A model generated the notes under the pieces. The model worked only from the letters and a program-made list of their open reading frames with translations. It was not told where the DNA came from and searched no databases. Below are positions 1-10,808 of a stretch of DNA of 64,000 nt, in pieces. A program made the translations under genes and the position numbers. Every line of letters begins with the position of its first letter. The stretch's first letter is position 1. Where the stretch lies: positions 62,001 through 126,000 of the forward strand of contig JAHDXR010000005.1 in NCBI GenBank assembly GCA_023384105.1, given 5' to 3'. Source of the DNA: Hyphomonadaceae bacterium. Lineage in GTDB: Bacteria > Pseudomonadota > Alphaproteobacteria > Caulobacterales > Aquidulcibacteraceae.

Positions 1-9
1 TTTACGAAT

Positions 10-381
10 ATGAGTCGCGCTCTCTTCCTCGCCGCCGCGTTGTGCGCCGCGCCCGCGCAGGCGGAGACGCTCTACTTCACCGAAATTCCGGATTTGCCGC
101 TGCCGTCCGGCTTCAGCGAAGTGGCCGTGACGCCCGGCTTCCAGGGGCAGGGCCGTCTCGTGTTCGCCGAAGCGGTCGGGCGAGGCGATGGCTTGGCGGT
201 GCGCGACTTCTACTACGACACGCTGCCGCAGCTCGGCTGGGCCGAAAGCGTCGAGGAGGGCGCGGTGGTGTTTCAGCGCGGGCGCGAGCGGCTGCACATG
301 TTCCTGATCCGGGAAGCGGGCGGCGTGGCGCGCCTGCGCGTCCAGCTCGTGGTTCAGCCTGCGTCGATGAACGCGGATTGA
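10..381 (+). CDS. Hypothetical secreted protein, 123 aa
   Basis: A small protein of unknown function. Residues 1 to about 18 form a signal peptide ending in an APAQA-E cleavage site, so the product is probably periplasmic. The mature part is about 105 residues, with a repeated pattern of beta strands and no catalytic motif that I recognise. It lies 32 bases upstream of the enoyl-CoA hydratase gene on the same strand and may be cotranscribed with it. The start at 10 is the first ATG in the window and gives a complete signal peptide, so the gene seems intact despite being at the window edge. Confidence 0.7.
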   Translation: MSRALFLAAALCAAPAQAETLYFTEIPDLPLPSGFSEVAVTPGFQGQGRLVFAEAVGRGDGLAVRDFYYDTLPQLGWAESVEEGAVVFQRGRERLHMFLIREAGGVARLRVQLVVQPASMNAD

Positions 382-413
382 TTTTCGCTCGGCTTGGGCG
401 CAATAGCCCGGCC

Positions 414-1187
414 ATGACCTACGAAAACATCATCGTCGAAACCGATGGCGGCGTCGGTATTGTGCGCCTCAATCGCCCGAAGGCGCTCAACGCGCTGAAT
501 GACGCGCTGATCGGCGAACTCAACAGCGCGCTCGACGCATTCGAGGCCGACGATGCAATCGGCTGCATCGTCATCACCGGCTCGGAGAAGGCCTTCGCCG
601 CGGGCGCGGACATCAAGCAGATGGCTGCGGGCGATTTCAGCGACTACTACGCGCGCGATCCGTTCCAGAATCTCGAACGCGTGCCGCGCTGCCGCAAGCC
701 GCTCATCGCCGCCGTGGCCGGCTATGCGCTGGGCGGCGGCTGCGAACTGGCGATGATGTGCGACTTCATCATCGCCGCCGACACCGCGAAATTCGGCCAG
801 CCGGAGATCACCCTGGGCGTCATGCCCGCCTGGGGCGGCTCGCAGCGGCTGACCCGCGCGGTCGGCAAGGCCAAGGCGATGGATCTGTGCCTCACCGGCC
901 GGATGATGGACGCAGCCGAAGCCGAGCGCGCCGGCCTCGTCGCCCGCATCGTGCCGGCGGACAAGCTGATGGACGAGGCGCTCGGCGCGGCCAGGAAGAT
1001 CGCCGGCTTCGGCCGGCTGGCTCTGATCGCCAACAAGGAGGCGGTCAACGCCGCCTTCGAAACGCCGCTGAATGAAGGGTTAAAGCTGGAACGGCGGCTG
1101 TTCTACGGGCTGTTCGCGACCGAGGACCAGAAGGAAGGCATGGCCGCCTTCGTTGCAAAGCGGCCGCCCGAATTTAAGCACCGCTGA
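414..1187 (+). CDS. Enoyl-CoA hydratase/isomerase family protein
   Basis: A crotonase-fold enzyme of 257 aa that hydrates trans-2-enoyl-CoA to 3-hydroxyacyl-CoA in beta-oxidation. The oxyanion-hole segments are visible ([10 protein letters not shown] near residue 62 and YALGGGCE near 105). The two catalytic acids are also present: the Glu of [11 protein letters not shown] and the Glu of [14 protein letters not shown], which marks a true hydratase rather than an isomerase. Length is normal for the short monofunctional class. The ATG at 414 was chosen because the family motif MxYENIxVE starts there; the longer open frame upstream overlaps the preceding gene. The position just before rpsT and dnaA is common in alphaproteobacteria. 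Confidence 0.93.
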   Translation: MTYENIIVETDGGVGIVRLNRPKALNALNDALIGELNSALDAFEADDAIGCIVITGSEKAFAAGADIKQMAAGDFSDYYARDPFQNLERVPRCRKPLIAAVAGYALGGGCELAMMCDFIIAADTAKFGQPEITLGVMPAWGGSQRLTRAVGKAKAMDLCLTGRMMDAAEAERAGLVARIVPADKLMDEALGAARKIAGFGRLALIANKEAVNAAFETPLNEGLKLERRLFYGLFATEDQKEGMAAFVAKRPPEFKHR

Positions 1188-1261
1188 GGGTTTGACGTCG
1201 GGTTTGGGCCCCGCTATTACCCGCCGCTTCGACAACGAAACCACATTCCTGGAACGCACCG

Positions 1262-1534
1262 ATGGCGAACACGAAGTCCGCAGAGAAGGCAGCCCGCGTT
1301 ATTGCGCGCCGCACGGCGATCAATAAGGCGCGCCGCACCCGCATGCGGTCCTCCTGGCGCAAGGTGGAAGAAGCGATCGCCTCGGGCGACGCCAAGTCGG
1401 CGGCCGAGGCTTTGCGGACGGCGGAATCGGAAACGATGCGCGCGGTGTCCAGGGGCGTGGTCCACAAGAATCTCGGCAGCCGCAAGGTTTCGCGCCTGTC
1501 GAAGCGCATTGCGGCGCTTTCCGCCTCCAAGTAG
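1262..1534 (+). CDS. rpsT: 30S ribosomal protein S20
   Basis: A 90-residue basic protein that binds 16S rRNA in the small subunit. The N-terminus [13 protein letters not shown] and the motif [14 protein letters not shown] are typical of S20, and the length matches the family. It lies between the hydratase gene and dnaA. A hairpin about 100 bases downstream may be its terminator. Confidence 0.97.
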   Translation: MANTKSAEKAARVIARRTAINKARRTRMRSSWRKVEEAIASGDAKSAAEALRTAESETMRAVSRGVVHKNLGSRKVSRLSKRIAALSASK

Positions 1535-1631
1535 GCGTTTGGCCGCTGCAGGTCTGGCGATGTTCCGGTCGCAGAACTGTCTCGAATCTGTAAAACTTCG
1601 GCCTCCCAGCCACCGTGGAAAAACGGTAAAT

Positions 1632-1661
1632 ATTGCTCCGTGCCCGGAGCAATCAGGCTTT
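1632..1661 (+). terminator. Probable intrinsic terminator after rpsT
   Basis: A perfect 9-bp stem, ATTGCTCCG (1632-1640) with CGGAGCAAT (1645-1653), closes a TGCC loop and is followed by CAGGCTTTT. The T-run is short and starts five bases after the stem, so termination may be weak. Confidence 0.5.
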
Positions 1662-1878
1662 TAAGGGCATTCCTAAAAATCAAATATAAACAATGGAATA
1701 GGCCGGATTTCACAGGCCTGTGGAAACTGTCGAAATAGTAAAAAAAGGACTGTTGACCTCTTCATTCGAAGAGCGCATCGTTTCTCCCGTCCGGCGAGCT
1801 TGCTCGCTGTTCGACGCCTCAGGGATGCCGATGCGGAAGCATCGGGCCGAAACTGCTTTCGGCTCGAACGGGTGAGCT
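1662..1878 (+). promoter_or_regulatory. AT-rich dnaA upstream region
   Basis: This gene-free stretch is clearly AT-rich between about 1670 and 1760, in an otherwise GC-rich window. It holds a 19-base near-palindrome (1708-1726, centre ACAGGCCTGT) whose right side contains TGTGGAAAC, a 7/9 match to the DnaA box TGTGGATAA. TTGACC at 1753-1758 could be a -35 element, but the expected -10 hexamer (about 1776, CATCGT) is poor. A short hairpin, GCGAG-CTT-GCTCGC, lies near 1794-1808. This may be the dnaA control region or part of an origin. The box match is too weak to claim oriC, which in Caulobacterales usually lies near hemE. Confidence 0.4.
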
Positions 1879-3321
1879 ATGCCTGCCGGACAGGGGCTGA
1901 AAAACCAGACGATTCACGCGGGGGTTGGCATGGATCAGGGCGATGAAGCCCGCCGGCGCACGGCGGGACTTGGGGCGGCGCGAGCATATGAGCTGGTGCG
2001 CAAGGAGCTGCTGGGCGAGTTCGGGGCGGACGTGTTCCGCTCCTATATCGAGCCGTTGCGGCTGGTAGCCGAGTTGGACGGGGTGCTTCTGTTCCGGGCC
2101 GGCTCGCGCGTGGCGCAGGAGCGCCTGCGCCAGCAGGTCCAGCACCGGCTGGAAGCGCGCATGCGCGCCTACGCGCCCAATATGGGCCCGATCCAGATTC
2201 TCCTGGAACACGAAATCCCGGAAGACGTCCGCGCGCTCGCCGACGCGCGCATCGAGCTGACGCGCCCGGCCGCGCCCGCCGCGCCGAAGCTTCCGGGGCT
2301 CAGCTTCGAGAACTTCTGCGTCGACGAGTCGAACCATCGCGCCTTCACGGTCGCGCAGATGCTCGCCAGCGGCGCCGGCGTGAACTTCCCGACCTGGCTC
2401 GTCCACTCGTCGCCCGGCTGCGGCAAGACGCACCTGCTGACCGCGATCGCGCGCATGGCGACGGAGCAGGGCCGCACGGTGCTGATGCTGACCGGCCAGG
2501 AGTTCCTCGAACAGTTCCAGAGCGCGCTGCACAAGAAGCGCGACTCCTCGGCGTTCAAGGAGATGGTCCGCGCGCCGGACATGCTGATCATCGACGACTT
2601 CCACCGCATCTGCGGCAAGAAGGCGACCGAAGAGGAAGCGTTCGACACGTTCTACGACGTCACGCGCCGCGGCGGCCAGGTCATTCTCGCCGCCAATCAT
2701 GGCGCGGAAGGCCTTGAAGGTCTTGACGATACGCTGCGCGCGAAATTGAAAGGCGCCGCCGCAACCGAGATCACCGAGCCGGGCGCTTCATTACGTCGTC
2801 GTATACTTGATCAGCGTGTCGCTTTTCATGCACGTGCAGCGCTGGGATTCAGCGTTGCGCCGGAAGCGCTGGACATGATCGCAGATCGGATGCACGTCAC
2901 CGGCCGCGAACTCGACGGCGCGGTGTGCCAACTGCTCATCGAGTGGAAGATTTCTGGAGGGACAACAGTGACGCTAGATGCCGCCGCCACCGCTCTGCAA
3001 AACAAGCTGTCCGATGCTGCGGAGCGCCGCATTACCGTCCAGCTGGTGCAGAAGGTGGTCGCACGTCACTACAACATGACGCCGCAGCAATTGCTGGAGC
3101 GCACGCGCCGCCACGCCATCGCGCGCCCGCGCCAGGTGGCGATGTATCTGGCCTGCAAGATGACGCACGCATCGCTGCCGGACATCGGCCAGCGCTTCGG
3201 CGGTTTCGATCACACCACGATCATGTATGCGCGCGATCGCATCGAAGCGCTTGCCGAGACCGACCCGAACCTGAAGGCCGAGCTGGAGACCGTCGCGCGC
3301 GCCATTCGCCGCGAACCCTAG
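1879..3321 (+). CDS. dnaA: Chromosomal replication initiator DnaA (divergent)
   Basis: The replication initiator, an AAA+ ATPase that melts the origin. In the 480-aa version, domain I covers about 33-100, the linker is short, and the AAA+ core follows: Walker A PGCGKTHLL (about 179-187), Walker B MLIIDD (235-240), sensor 2 TGRELDGAV (341-349). The C-terminal HTH has ARPRQVAMYL and the signature GGFDHTTIMYARDRIE (441-456). The core is unusual: the segment equivalent to the E. coli arginine-finger box reads DDTLRAKL, with Lys289 at the finger position and Thr285 at the E. coli R281 position. An ATG at 1930 would give 463 aa and is an equally plausible start. dnaN follows after a terminator. Confidence 0.95.
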   Translation: MPAGQGLKNQTIHAGVGMDQGDEARRRTAGLGAARAYELVRKELLGEFGADVFRSYIEPLRLVAELDGVLLFRAGSRVAQERLRQQVQHRLEARMRAYAPNMGPIQILLEHEIPEDVRALADARIELTRPAAPAAPKLPGLSFENFCVDESNHRAFTVAQMLASGAGVNFPTWLVHSSPGCGKTHLLTAIARMATEQGRTVLMLTGQEFLEQFQSALHKKRDSSAFKEMVRAPDMLIIDDFHRICGKKATEEEAFDTFYDVTRRGGQVILAANHGAEGLEGLDDTLRAKLKGAAATEITEPGASLRRRILDQRVAFHARAALGFSVAPEALDMIADRMHVTGRELDGAVCQLLIEWKISGGTTVTLDAAATALQNKLSDAAERRITVQLVQKVVARHYNMTPQQLLERTRRHAIARPRQVAMYLACKMTHASLPDIGQRFGGFDHTTIMYARDRIEALAETDPNLKAELETVARAIRREP

Positions 3322-3400
3322 GCCCGGAAGGGGCGGCCGCCGCCGGCCCAACCCGTTGCAAATGGGGCTTTAGCATTGGCCCCTTTCTGCTAGTTTCTCA

Positions 3401-3442
3401 CCCCCTGCGGAGGCGACTCAGGCCTCCCAGGGGGTTTGTTTT
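3401..3442 (+). terminator. Intrinsic terminator between dnaA and dnaN
   Basis: A strong GC stem: CCCCCTG plus GGAGGC on the left (one bulged C), a 7-base loop at 3415-3421, GCCTCC plus CAGGGGG on the right (3422-3434), then TTTGTTTT. dnaN therefore probably has its own promoter in the remaining 50 bases. Confidence 0.75.
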
Positions 3443-3494
3443 CCGCCCCTGGCCGACGCTGGCTTGGGCGCGGGCCGAGGGGCAGGAAGAGGCA

Positions 3495-4610
3495 ATGCGG
3501 CTTACCATTGAGCGCTCGGCGCTCCTGAAAGCGCTCAATCACGTTCAAAGCGTCGTCGAACGCCGGAACACGATTCCGATTCTTTCGAACGTTCTCGTCT
3601 CCGCGCAGGGCGACAGCCTGCGCCTGACCGCCACGGATCTCGACATCGAGATTTCGGAAGCGGCGCACGCGGACGTCGAGCGCGCGGGCCAGACCACCGC
3701 GCCGGCCAACTATCTCTACGATTTCGTGCGCAAGCTGCCCGACGGCTCGGCGGTGAAGCTCGACGTCTCGGGCGACGATCCGCGGCTCTTCATCTCGGCC
3801 GCCAAATCGCGCCTGCACCTGCCGATCCTGCCGGCGGGCGATTTTCCGTCCATGCCGTCCGACGGTTTCGAGACGCGCTTTGAAATCGAGCCGACCGAAC
3901 TCGCGCGGCTGATCGACAAGACGCGCTTTGCGATCTCGACCGAAGAGACGCGCTACTATCTCAACGGCATCTTCTTCCACACGGTCGAGAACGACGGCGC
4001 CAAGCTGCGCGCCGTCGCCACCGATGGCCACCGTCTCGCGCTCGCCGACGCCACCGCGCCCAAGGGCGCGACCGGCATGCCTGGCGTGATCGTGCCGCGC
4101 AAGACCATCAACGAATTGAAGCGTTTGCTCGACGACGCCTCCGATTTGGTCGAGATCGCGGTGTCGCCGCAGAAGATTCGCTTCCAGCTGGGCGATGCGG
4201 TGCTGACCTCGAAGCTGATCGACGGCTCGTTCCCGGAATACGCGCGCGTCATTCCGAAGAACAACGCCAAGAAGCTCAAGATCGACAACAAGCAGTTCTC
4301 CGAAGCGGTCGATCGCGTCGCCACGGTTTCCGCCGAACGCTCGCGCTCGGTGCGTCTGGCGCTGGAGAAGGACAAGGTCACGCTGACGGTGAACAATCCT
4401 GACGCAGGCGTCGCCACCGAAGATTTGCCGGCGGAGTACAGCGACGACGGCATGGAGATCGGCTTCAACGCCAAGTACCTGCTCGACGTCGCCGCGCAGA
4501 TCGAAGGCGCGGAAGCGGTGTTCGAACTCGCCGACTCAGGTTCGCCAACCTTGGTGCGCGACGAAGCGGACGACGCCGCGCTCTACGTGCTGATGCCGCT
4601 GAGGGTCTAA
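3495..4610 (+). CDS. dnaN: DNA polymerase III beta subunit (sliding clamp)
   Basis: The processivity clamp that rings DNA and tethers polymerase III. The product is 371 aa, as expected. The N-terminus MRLTIERSALLKALNHVQSV, the RNTIPILSNVL motif and the terminus ALYVLMPLRV are characteristic, and the final MPLRV-type tail forms part of the peptide-binding cleft. The ATG at 3495 follows a purine-rich AGGAAGAGG and is chosen over a longer open frame that runs back through dnaA. Next is recF after 163 bases that contain palindromic repeats. Confidence 0.97.
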   Translation: MRLTIERSALLKALNHVQSVVERRNTIPILSNVLVSAQGDSLRLTATDLDIEISEAAHADVERAGQTTAPANYLYDFVRKLPDGSAVKLDVSGDDPRLFISAAKSRLHLPILPAGDFPSMPSDGFETRFEIEPTELARLIDKTRFAISTEETRYYLNGIFFHTVENDGAKLRAVATDGHRLALADATAPKGATGMPGVIVPRKTINELKRLLDDASDLVEIAVSPQKIRFQLGDAVLTSKLIDGSFPEYARVIPKNNAKKLKIDNKQFSEAVDRVATVSAERSRSVRLALEKDKVTLTVNNPDAGVATEDLPAEYSDDGMEIGFNAKYLLDVAAQIEGAEAVFELADSGSPTLVRDEADDAALYVLMPLRV

Positions 4611-4621
4611 TGGCGCGCGCA

Positions 4622-4666
4622 CTTCACCCCCTCCCCGCGAGGGGAGGGGGCAGGGGGCGAGGTGAA
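4622..4666. repeat. REP-like palindrome, dnaN-recF gap
   Basis: A perfect 10-bp stem, CCCCCTCCCC (4627-4636) with GGGGAGGGGG (4641-4650) and a GCGA loop, lies inside an outer CTTCAC/GTGAAG pair. It belongs to the same family as the repeats near 9.9, 10.0, 10.5, 10.6, 19.8 and 37.5 kb. Confidence 0.8.
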
Positions 4667-4748
4667 GCGCTGCGTCGCCAAGTCTGCGCGGACCATGCGC
4701 AGCGCAGCGTTGGGTCCTATCTTTCCCGCGTGAGGCATCACCCCCGGC

Positions 4749-4773
4749 TCCTTCCCCTTAAGGGGAGGGGGAG
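4749..4773 (+). promoter_or_regulatory. REP half-element that supplies the recF ribosome binding site
   Basis: The palindrome CCCCTTAAGGGG (4754-4765) runs into AGGGGG. The GGAGG at 4764-4768 is five bases from the TTG at 4774 and is the best Shine-Dalgarno sequence for recF. The binding site is therefore in the arm of a potential hairpin. Confidence 0.5.
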
Positions 4774-5916
4774 TTGAGCCATAGCCTCTACGTCTCGCGT
4801 CTGACGCTCACCGATTTCCGCAACCATGCCGCGCTCGATCTGCAACTCGATGCGCGGCCGGTTTGCCTGTTTGGCCCCAACGGCGCCGGCAAGACCAACA
4901 TTCTCGAAGCGCTGACGATGCTGGCGCCGGGCCGCGGCCTGCGCGGCGCCTCTCTGGTCGAGGTTGCACGCGCCGGCGACGAGGTTCGCGCGCAGCCGTG
5001 GGCGGTGTCGGCGCGCATTATGCAGGACGGCGATGAGACGGTGGTCGGCGCCGGCGCGGAGCGCACGCCCGAAGGCGGCGTCAAGCGCGTGGCGCGCCGC
5101 GACGGCCAGCCGGCCACCGCCGCCGAACTTGCCGAGGCCGCGCGCATGACGTGGCTCACGCCGGCGATGGATCGCCTGTGGTCCGGCCCCGCCGGCGACC
5201 GCCGTCGCTTCTTCGATCGGCTGACGCTCGCGCGCGCGTCCGAACATGGCGGCGCCGCGGCCGCGTACGAGCGCGCCATGCGCGAGCGCCAGCGCCTGCT
5301 CAGCGACCGCGTGTTCGACGACGCCTGGCTCGGCGGCCTCGAGCGCGAGATGAGCGCGCACGGCGCGGCGATCGCCGCGGCGCGGGTCGAAACGCTGCAT
5401 CGGCTTCAGGACGCCATCGACGCGCGGCCCGACGGCGCATTTCCGAAAGCCGTTCTTGCGCTCGACGGCCTGCTGGAGGCGCGCTTCGAGAACGGCGCCA
5501 AGAGCGCCGATGTCGAGGAAGACTTCGCCGAACTGCTGCGCGACGTGCGCGGCCGCGACGCCGGCGCCGGCCGTGCGCTGGATGGCCCGCACCGCAGCGA
5601 CCTCAAGGCGCGCCACGCCGCCAAGGGCATGGACGCCGATCAGTGCTCGACCGGCGAGCAGAAGGCGCTTCTGCTCGGCCTCACCCTGGCGCAGGCGCGC
5701 GCGCTGGCCGACGACGCCGGCGCCGGTCCCTCGCTCATCCTGATCGACGAAGCCGCCGCGCACTTGGATTCAGTGCGCCGCGCCGCCTTGTTCGACGAAC
5801 TGCTCGTCAATCCGGGCCAGGCCTGGCTCACGGGCACCGATCAGGGCTTGTTCGAGGCGTTCGGCGACCGCGCGCAGTTGTTCGAAGTGCGCGACGGGCA
5901 GGTGAGGGCGGCGTGA
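4774..5916 (+). CDS. recF: DNA replication and repair protein RecF
   Basis: An SMC-like ATPase that loads RecA at gaps with RecO and RecR. It has Walker [14 protein letters not shown] (about residues 34-46), the ABC signature [13 protein letters not shown] and Walker [14 protein letters not shown]. The length of 380 aa is normal. The start is a TTG at 4774; it precedes the family motif [14 protein letters not shown] by about eight codons, and I saw no better in-frame ATG. The position after dnaN is the classic one. Confidence 0.93.
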   Translation: MSHSLYVSRLTLTDFRNHAALDLQLDARPVCLFGPNGAGKTNILEALTMLAPGRGLRGASLVEVARAGDEVRAQPWAVSARIMQDGDETVVGAGAERTPEGGVKRVARRDGQPATAAELAEAARMTWLTPAMDRLWSGPAGDRRRFFDRLTLARASEHGGAAAAYERAMRERQRLLSDRVFDDAWLGGLEREMSAHGAAIAAARVETLHRLQDAIDARPDGAFPKAVLALDGLLEARFENGAKSADVEEDFAELLRDVRGRDAGAGRALDGPHRSDLKARHAAKGMDADQCSTGEQKALLLGLTLAQARALADDAGAGPSLILIDEAAAHLDSVRRAALFDELLVNPGQAWLTGTDQGLFEAFGDRAQLFEVRDGQVRAA

Positions 5917-6064
5917 CGCTTGTGCTGCGCCCCCGCGGCGGCGGCGGGATCGAGGTTCCGCCGGTGCGCGTAGGAAAGCCCCTTCAGAGCGCGTAAGTGC
6001 ACCCTGCGGCAACGTGACAAGAGCGGAGAAATTTGCTGCTGTCGCGGGCAGAGAGAGGCGCGCC

Positions 6065-7336
6065 ATGGCCAACCCTGACTACGTCCGCAAAGAAAATCCC
6101 GACTACGTCTTCGACTACGATCCGAACGAGGACGCCTGGAAGACGGATCTCTCCACGCTCGACATCAGCCGCAGCGAGCGCTTCCGCGACGACACGATCT
6201 GGCCGTTCTTCGAGCGCCTGCGTAAGGAAGATCCGGTGCACTATTGTCCGGACAGCGTGAACGGCCCGTACTGGTCGGTCACCAGGTTCAACGACATCAT
6301 GGCGGTGGACACCAATCACCAGGTCTTCTCGTCCGAGCCGTCGATCGTGCTGTTCGATCCGGAAGAAGACTTTCCGCTGCCGATGTTCATCGCCATGGAC
6401 CCGCCCAAGCACGACGTGCAGCGCAAGACCGTCTCGCCGATCGTGGCGCCGAATCATCTCGCGCACCTTGAGCCGGTCATCCGCGAACGCGCCGGCAAGC
6501 TCCTGGACGAAGCGCCGCGGGGCGAGGTGTTCAACTGGGTCGACAAAATCTCGATCGAGCTCACCACGCAGATGCTGGCGACGCTGTTCGATTTCCCCTG
6601 GGAGGACCGCCGCAAGCTGACGCGCTGGTCCGACGTCGCCACGGCGGCGCCGGGCTCCGGCATCGTCGAGAGCGACGAGCAGCGCCGCGCCGAGCTGATG
6701 GAATGCCTGGCCTATTTCATGAATCTCTGGCAGGAGCGCGCCAACGCGCCGCCGAGGAACGATTTGATCTCGATGCTCGCCCACGGCGAAAGCACCAAGA
6801 ACATGTCGAGCCAGGAATTCCTCGGCAATCTGATGCTGCTGATCGTCGGCGGCAACGACACCACGCGCAACTCGATCTCGGGCAGCGTCTATGCGCTCAA
6901 CAAGTATCCGGAGCAGTACGCCAAGCTGAAGGCGAACCCGGCGCTGATCCCGTCGCTGGTGTCGGAAACGATCCGCTGGCAGACGCCGCTCGCCTATATG
7001 CGCCGCACGGCGGTGCAGGACGTCGAGCTTGGCGGCAAGCAGATCAGGAAGCACGACAAGGTGGCGATGTGGTATATTTCGGGCAACCGGGACGACGACG
7101 TCATCGCCAATCCGAACGACTTCAACATCGAGCGCCAGAACGTGCGTCACCACCTCTCGTTCGGTTTCGGCATTCACCGCTGCGTCGGCAACCGGCTCGG
7201 CGAAATGCAGCTGCGGATCGTCTGGGAAGAGATCCTGAAGCGCTTCGACAGGATCGAGGTCGTGGACGAGCCGAGGCGCGTCTTCTCCTCGTTCGTGCAC
7301 GGCTACGAGGACCTCCCGGTCCGGATCGCGGCCTAG
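6065..7336 (+). CDS. Cytochrome P450, CYP153-type alkane hydroxylase
   Basis: A soluble bacterial P450 of 423 aa, probably an omega-hydroxylase of medium-chain alkanes or fatty acids. The sequence follows CYP153A enzymes closely: [20 protein letters not shown], the I-helix [16 protein letters not shown] with its acid-alcohol pair, the ExxR of [15 protein letters not shown], and the haem loop [20 protein letters not shown] with the cysteine ligand. Ferredoxin and reductase partners, often next to CYP153 genes, are absent here. It sits between recF and gyrB, an unexpected place for a catabolic gene. The ATG at 6065 gives a short N-terminus without a membrane anchor. Substrate is inferred from the family only. 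Confidence 0.88.
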   Translation: MANPDYVRKENPDYVFDYDPNEDAWKTDLSTLDISRSERFRDDTIWPFFERLRKEDPVHYCPDSVNGPYWSVTRFNDIMAVDTNHQVFSSEPSIVLFDPEEDFPLPMFIAMDPPKHDVQRKTVSPIVAPNHLAHLEPVIRERAGKLLDEAPRGEVFNWVDKISIELTTQMLATLFDFPWEDRRKLTRWSDVATAAPGSGIVESDEQRRAELMECLAYFMNLWQERANAPPRNDLISMLAHGESTKNMSSQEFLGNLMLLIVGGNDTTRNSISGSVYALNKYPEQYAKLKANPALIPSLVSETIRWQTPLAYMRRTAVQDVELGGKQIRKHDKVAMWYISGNRDDDVIANPNDFNIERQNVRHHLSFGFGIHRCVGNRLGEMQLRIVWEEILKRFDRIEVVDEPRRVFSSFVHGYEDLPVRIAA

Positions 7337-7375
7337 CTCGCGGGCGCTGCGCCCGGCCCTCCGCTGCGGCGCTGA

Positions 7376-9880
<2,505 letters not shown>

Positions 9881-9884
9881 CCTC

Positions 9885-10101
9885 ACCCTCTCCCTCCCGA
9901 GGAGGGAGAGGGCAGGGTGAGGGAGGAGGCGCGGCATTTATCGGTCTTGGCGCCCAGTCTTTCCGTCTGTGCTTTGTCTTGCGCCGTCGGCGCTCCACCC
10001 TCACCCAACCCTCTCCCTCCCATAGGAGGGAGAGGGCTTGGCCCTGGAAGCGGACGTGGATGCGTAGCCTCACCCTCTCCCTCCCACAGGAGGGAGAGGG
10101 C
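9885..10101. repeat. Long direct repeat, copy 1 (REP pairs plus gyrB tail)
   Basis: It starts four bases after the gyrB stop. Order: a REP palindrome (stem around 9886-9913), a spacer with TTATCGGTCTTGGCGCCCAG, a second REP near 10008-10038, a copy of the last gyrB codons ending in TAG at about 10044-10067 with one base changed, and a third REP at 10070-10100. The same order recurs at 10504-10730 with high identity. The remaining 57 bases before the DUF559 gene show nothing else. Confidence 0.85.
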
Positions 10102-10158
10102 TTACGTCGGGAGCAGATGGGCTCTTGTTGTTTTTCTTGAAGCGGGTTGTGATGAGAC

Positions 10159-10503
10159 ATGGTCGACAAAGGCATGCTGATCACGCGCGCCCGCGCGATG
10201 CGCAAGCAGCCGAGCCGCGCCGAGCGTGCAATGTGGGAGATCGTTCGCCACCGCCGTCTCGGCGCGAAATTCCGCCGTCAGTTTCCGATCGATCGTTACA
10301 TCGCGGATTTCGCTTGTATCGAAGCGAAGCTGGTCGTCGAGATCGACGGCCTTTCGCATAATGTTGCGGATCAGGCGGCGTACGATGCCGAACGCGACGC
10401 CGCGCTTTCTGTGTTGGGCTGGCGGGTGTTGCGAATCCCAGATGCGCTCGCCTTATCCGCGCCAGACGAAGCCGCAGCGCTTATCCGCAAAGCGCTAACA
10501 TGA
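10159..10503 (+). CDS. DUF559 endonuclease-like protein
   Basis: A 114-aa member of the DUF559 family, related to Vsr-type PD-(D/E)XK nucleases. Visible features are the N-terminal RARAMRKQPSRAERAMWEIVR, the motif RRLGAKFRRQFPIDRYIADF, the acidic/lysine pair of CIEAKLVVEIDG, which fits the ExK core, and the late ERDAALSVLGWRVLRI. No substrate is proven for the family. The gene is bracketed by two long direct repeats made of REP palindromes, and its stop codon overlaps the start of the second copy. No partner gene such as a methylase is adjacent. Confidence 0.85.
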   Translation: MVDKGMLITRARAMRKQPSRAERAMWEIVRHRRLGAKFRRQFPIDRYIADFACIEAKLVVEIDGLSHNVADQAAYDAERDAALSVLGWRVLRIPDALALSAPDEAAALIRKALT

Positions 10504-10730
10504 ACCCTCTCCCTCCCGAGGAGGGAGAGGGCAGGGTGAGGGGGGAGGCGCGGGCGTTTTATCGGTCTTGGCGCCCAGTCTCTCCGTCCGCGCTTTGTCT
10601 TGCGCCGTTAGCGCTCCACCCTCACCCAACCCTCTCCCTCCTACAGGAGGGAGAGGGCTTGGCGCTGGAAGCGGACGTGGACGCGTAGCCGAGCGCAGAA
10701 CCCTCTCCCTCCCACAGGAGGGAGAGGGCT
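10504..10730. repeat. Long direct repeat, copy 2 (REP pairs plus gyrB tail)
   Basis: The second copy of the element at 9885-10101. It has the same palindromes (stems near 10505-10532, 10630-10657 and 10700-10728) and the same spacer words. Bases 10662-10688 are an exact 27-base copy of the end of gyrB (9854-9880). The 78 bases from 10731 to the terminase start hold no further feature. Confidence 0.85.
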
Positions 10731-10808
10731 CTCTTATGGGCCGGCGGTCCATAAGGGGGATAGATTCGCGCAAATCCGACCGATTGCGCGCGGGCGTAAA
10801 ATGTCCGC

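Noticed and set aside
1708-1727. A definite oriC
   Set aside because: Only one weak DnaA box is present, without an array of boxes or a clear unwinding element; listed only as a candidate region.
5917-6064. A small gene between recF and the P450
   Set aside because: The open frames are continuations of recF shadow frames and none has a plausible start with a binding site.
9885-10730. Repeated palindromes as a possible CRISPR array
   Set aside because: The repeats are themselves palindromic with unequal spacing, the spacers are repeated rather than unique, and no cas gene is near.
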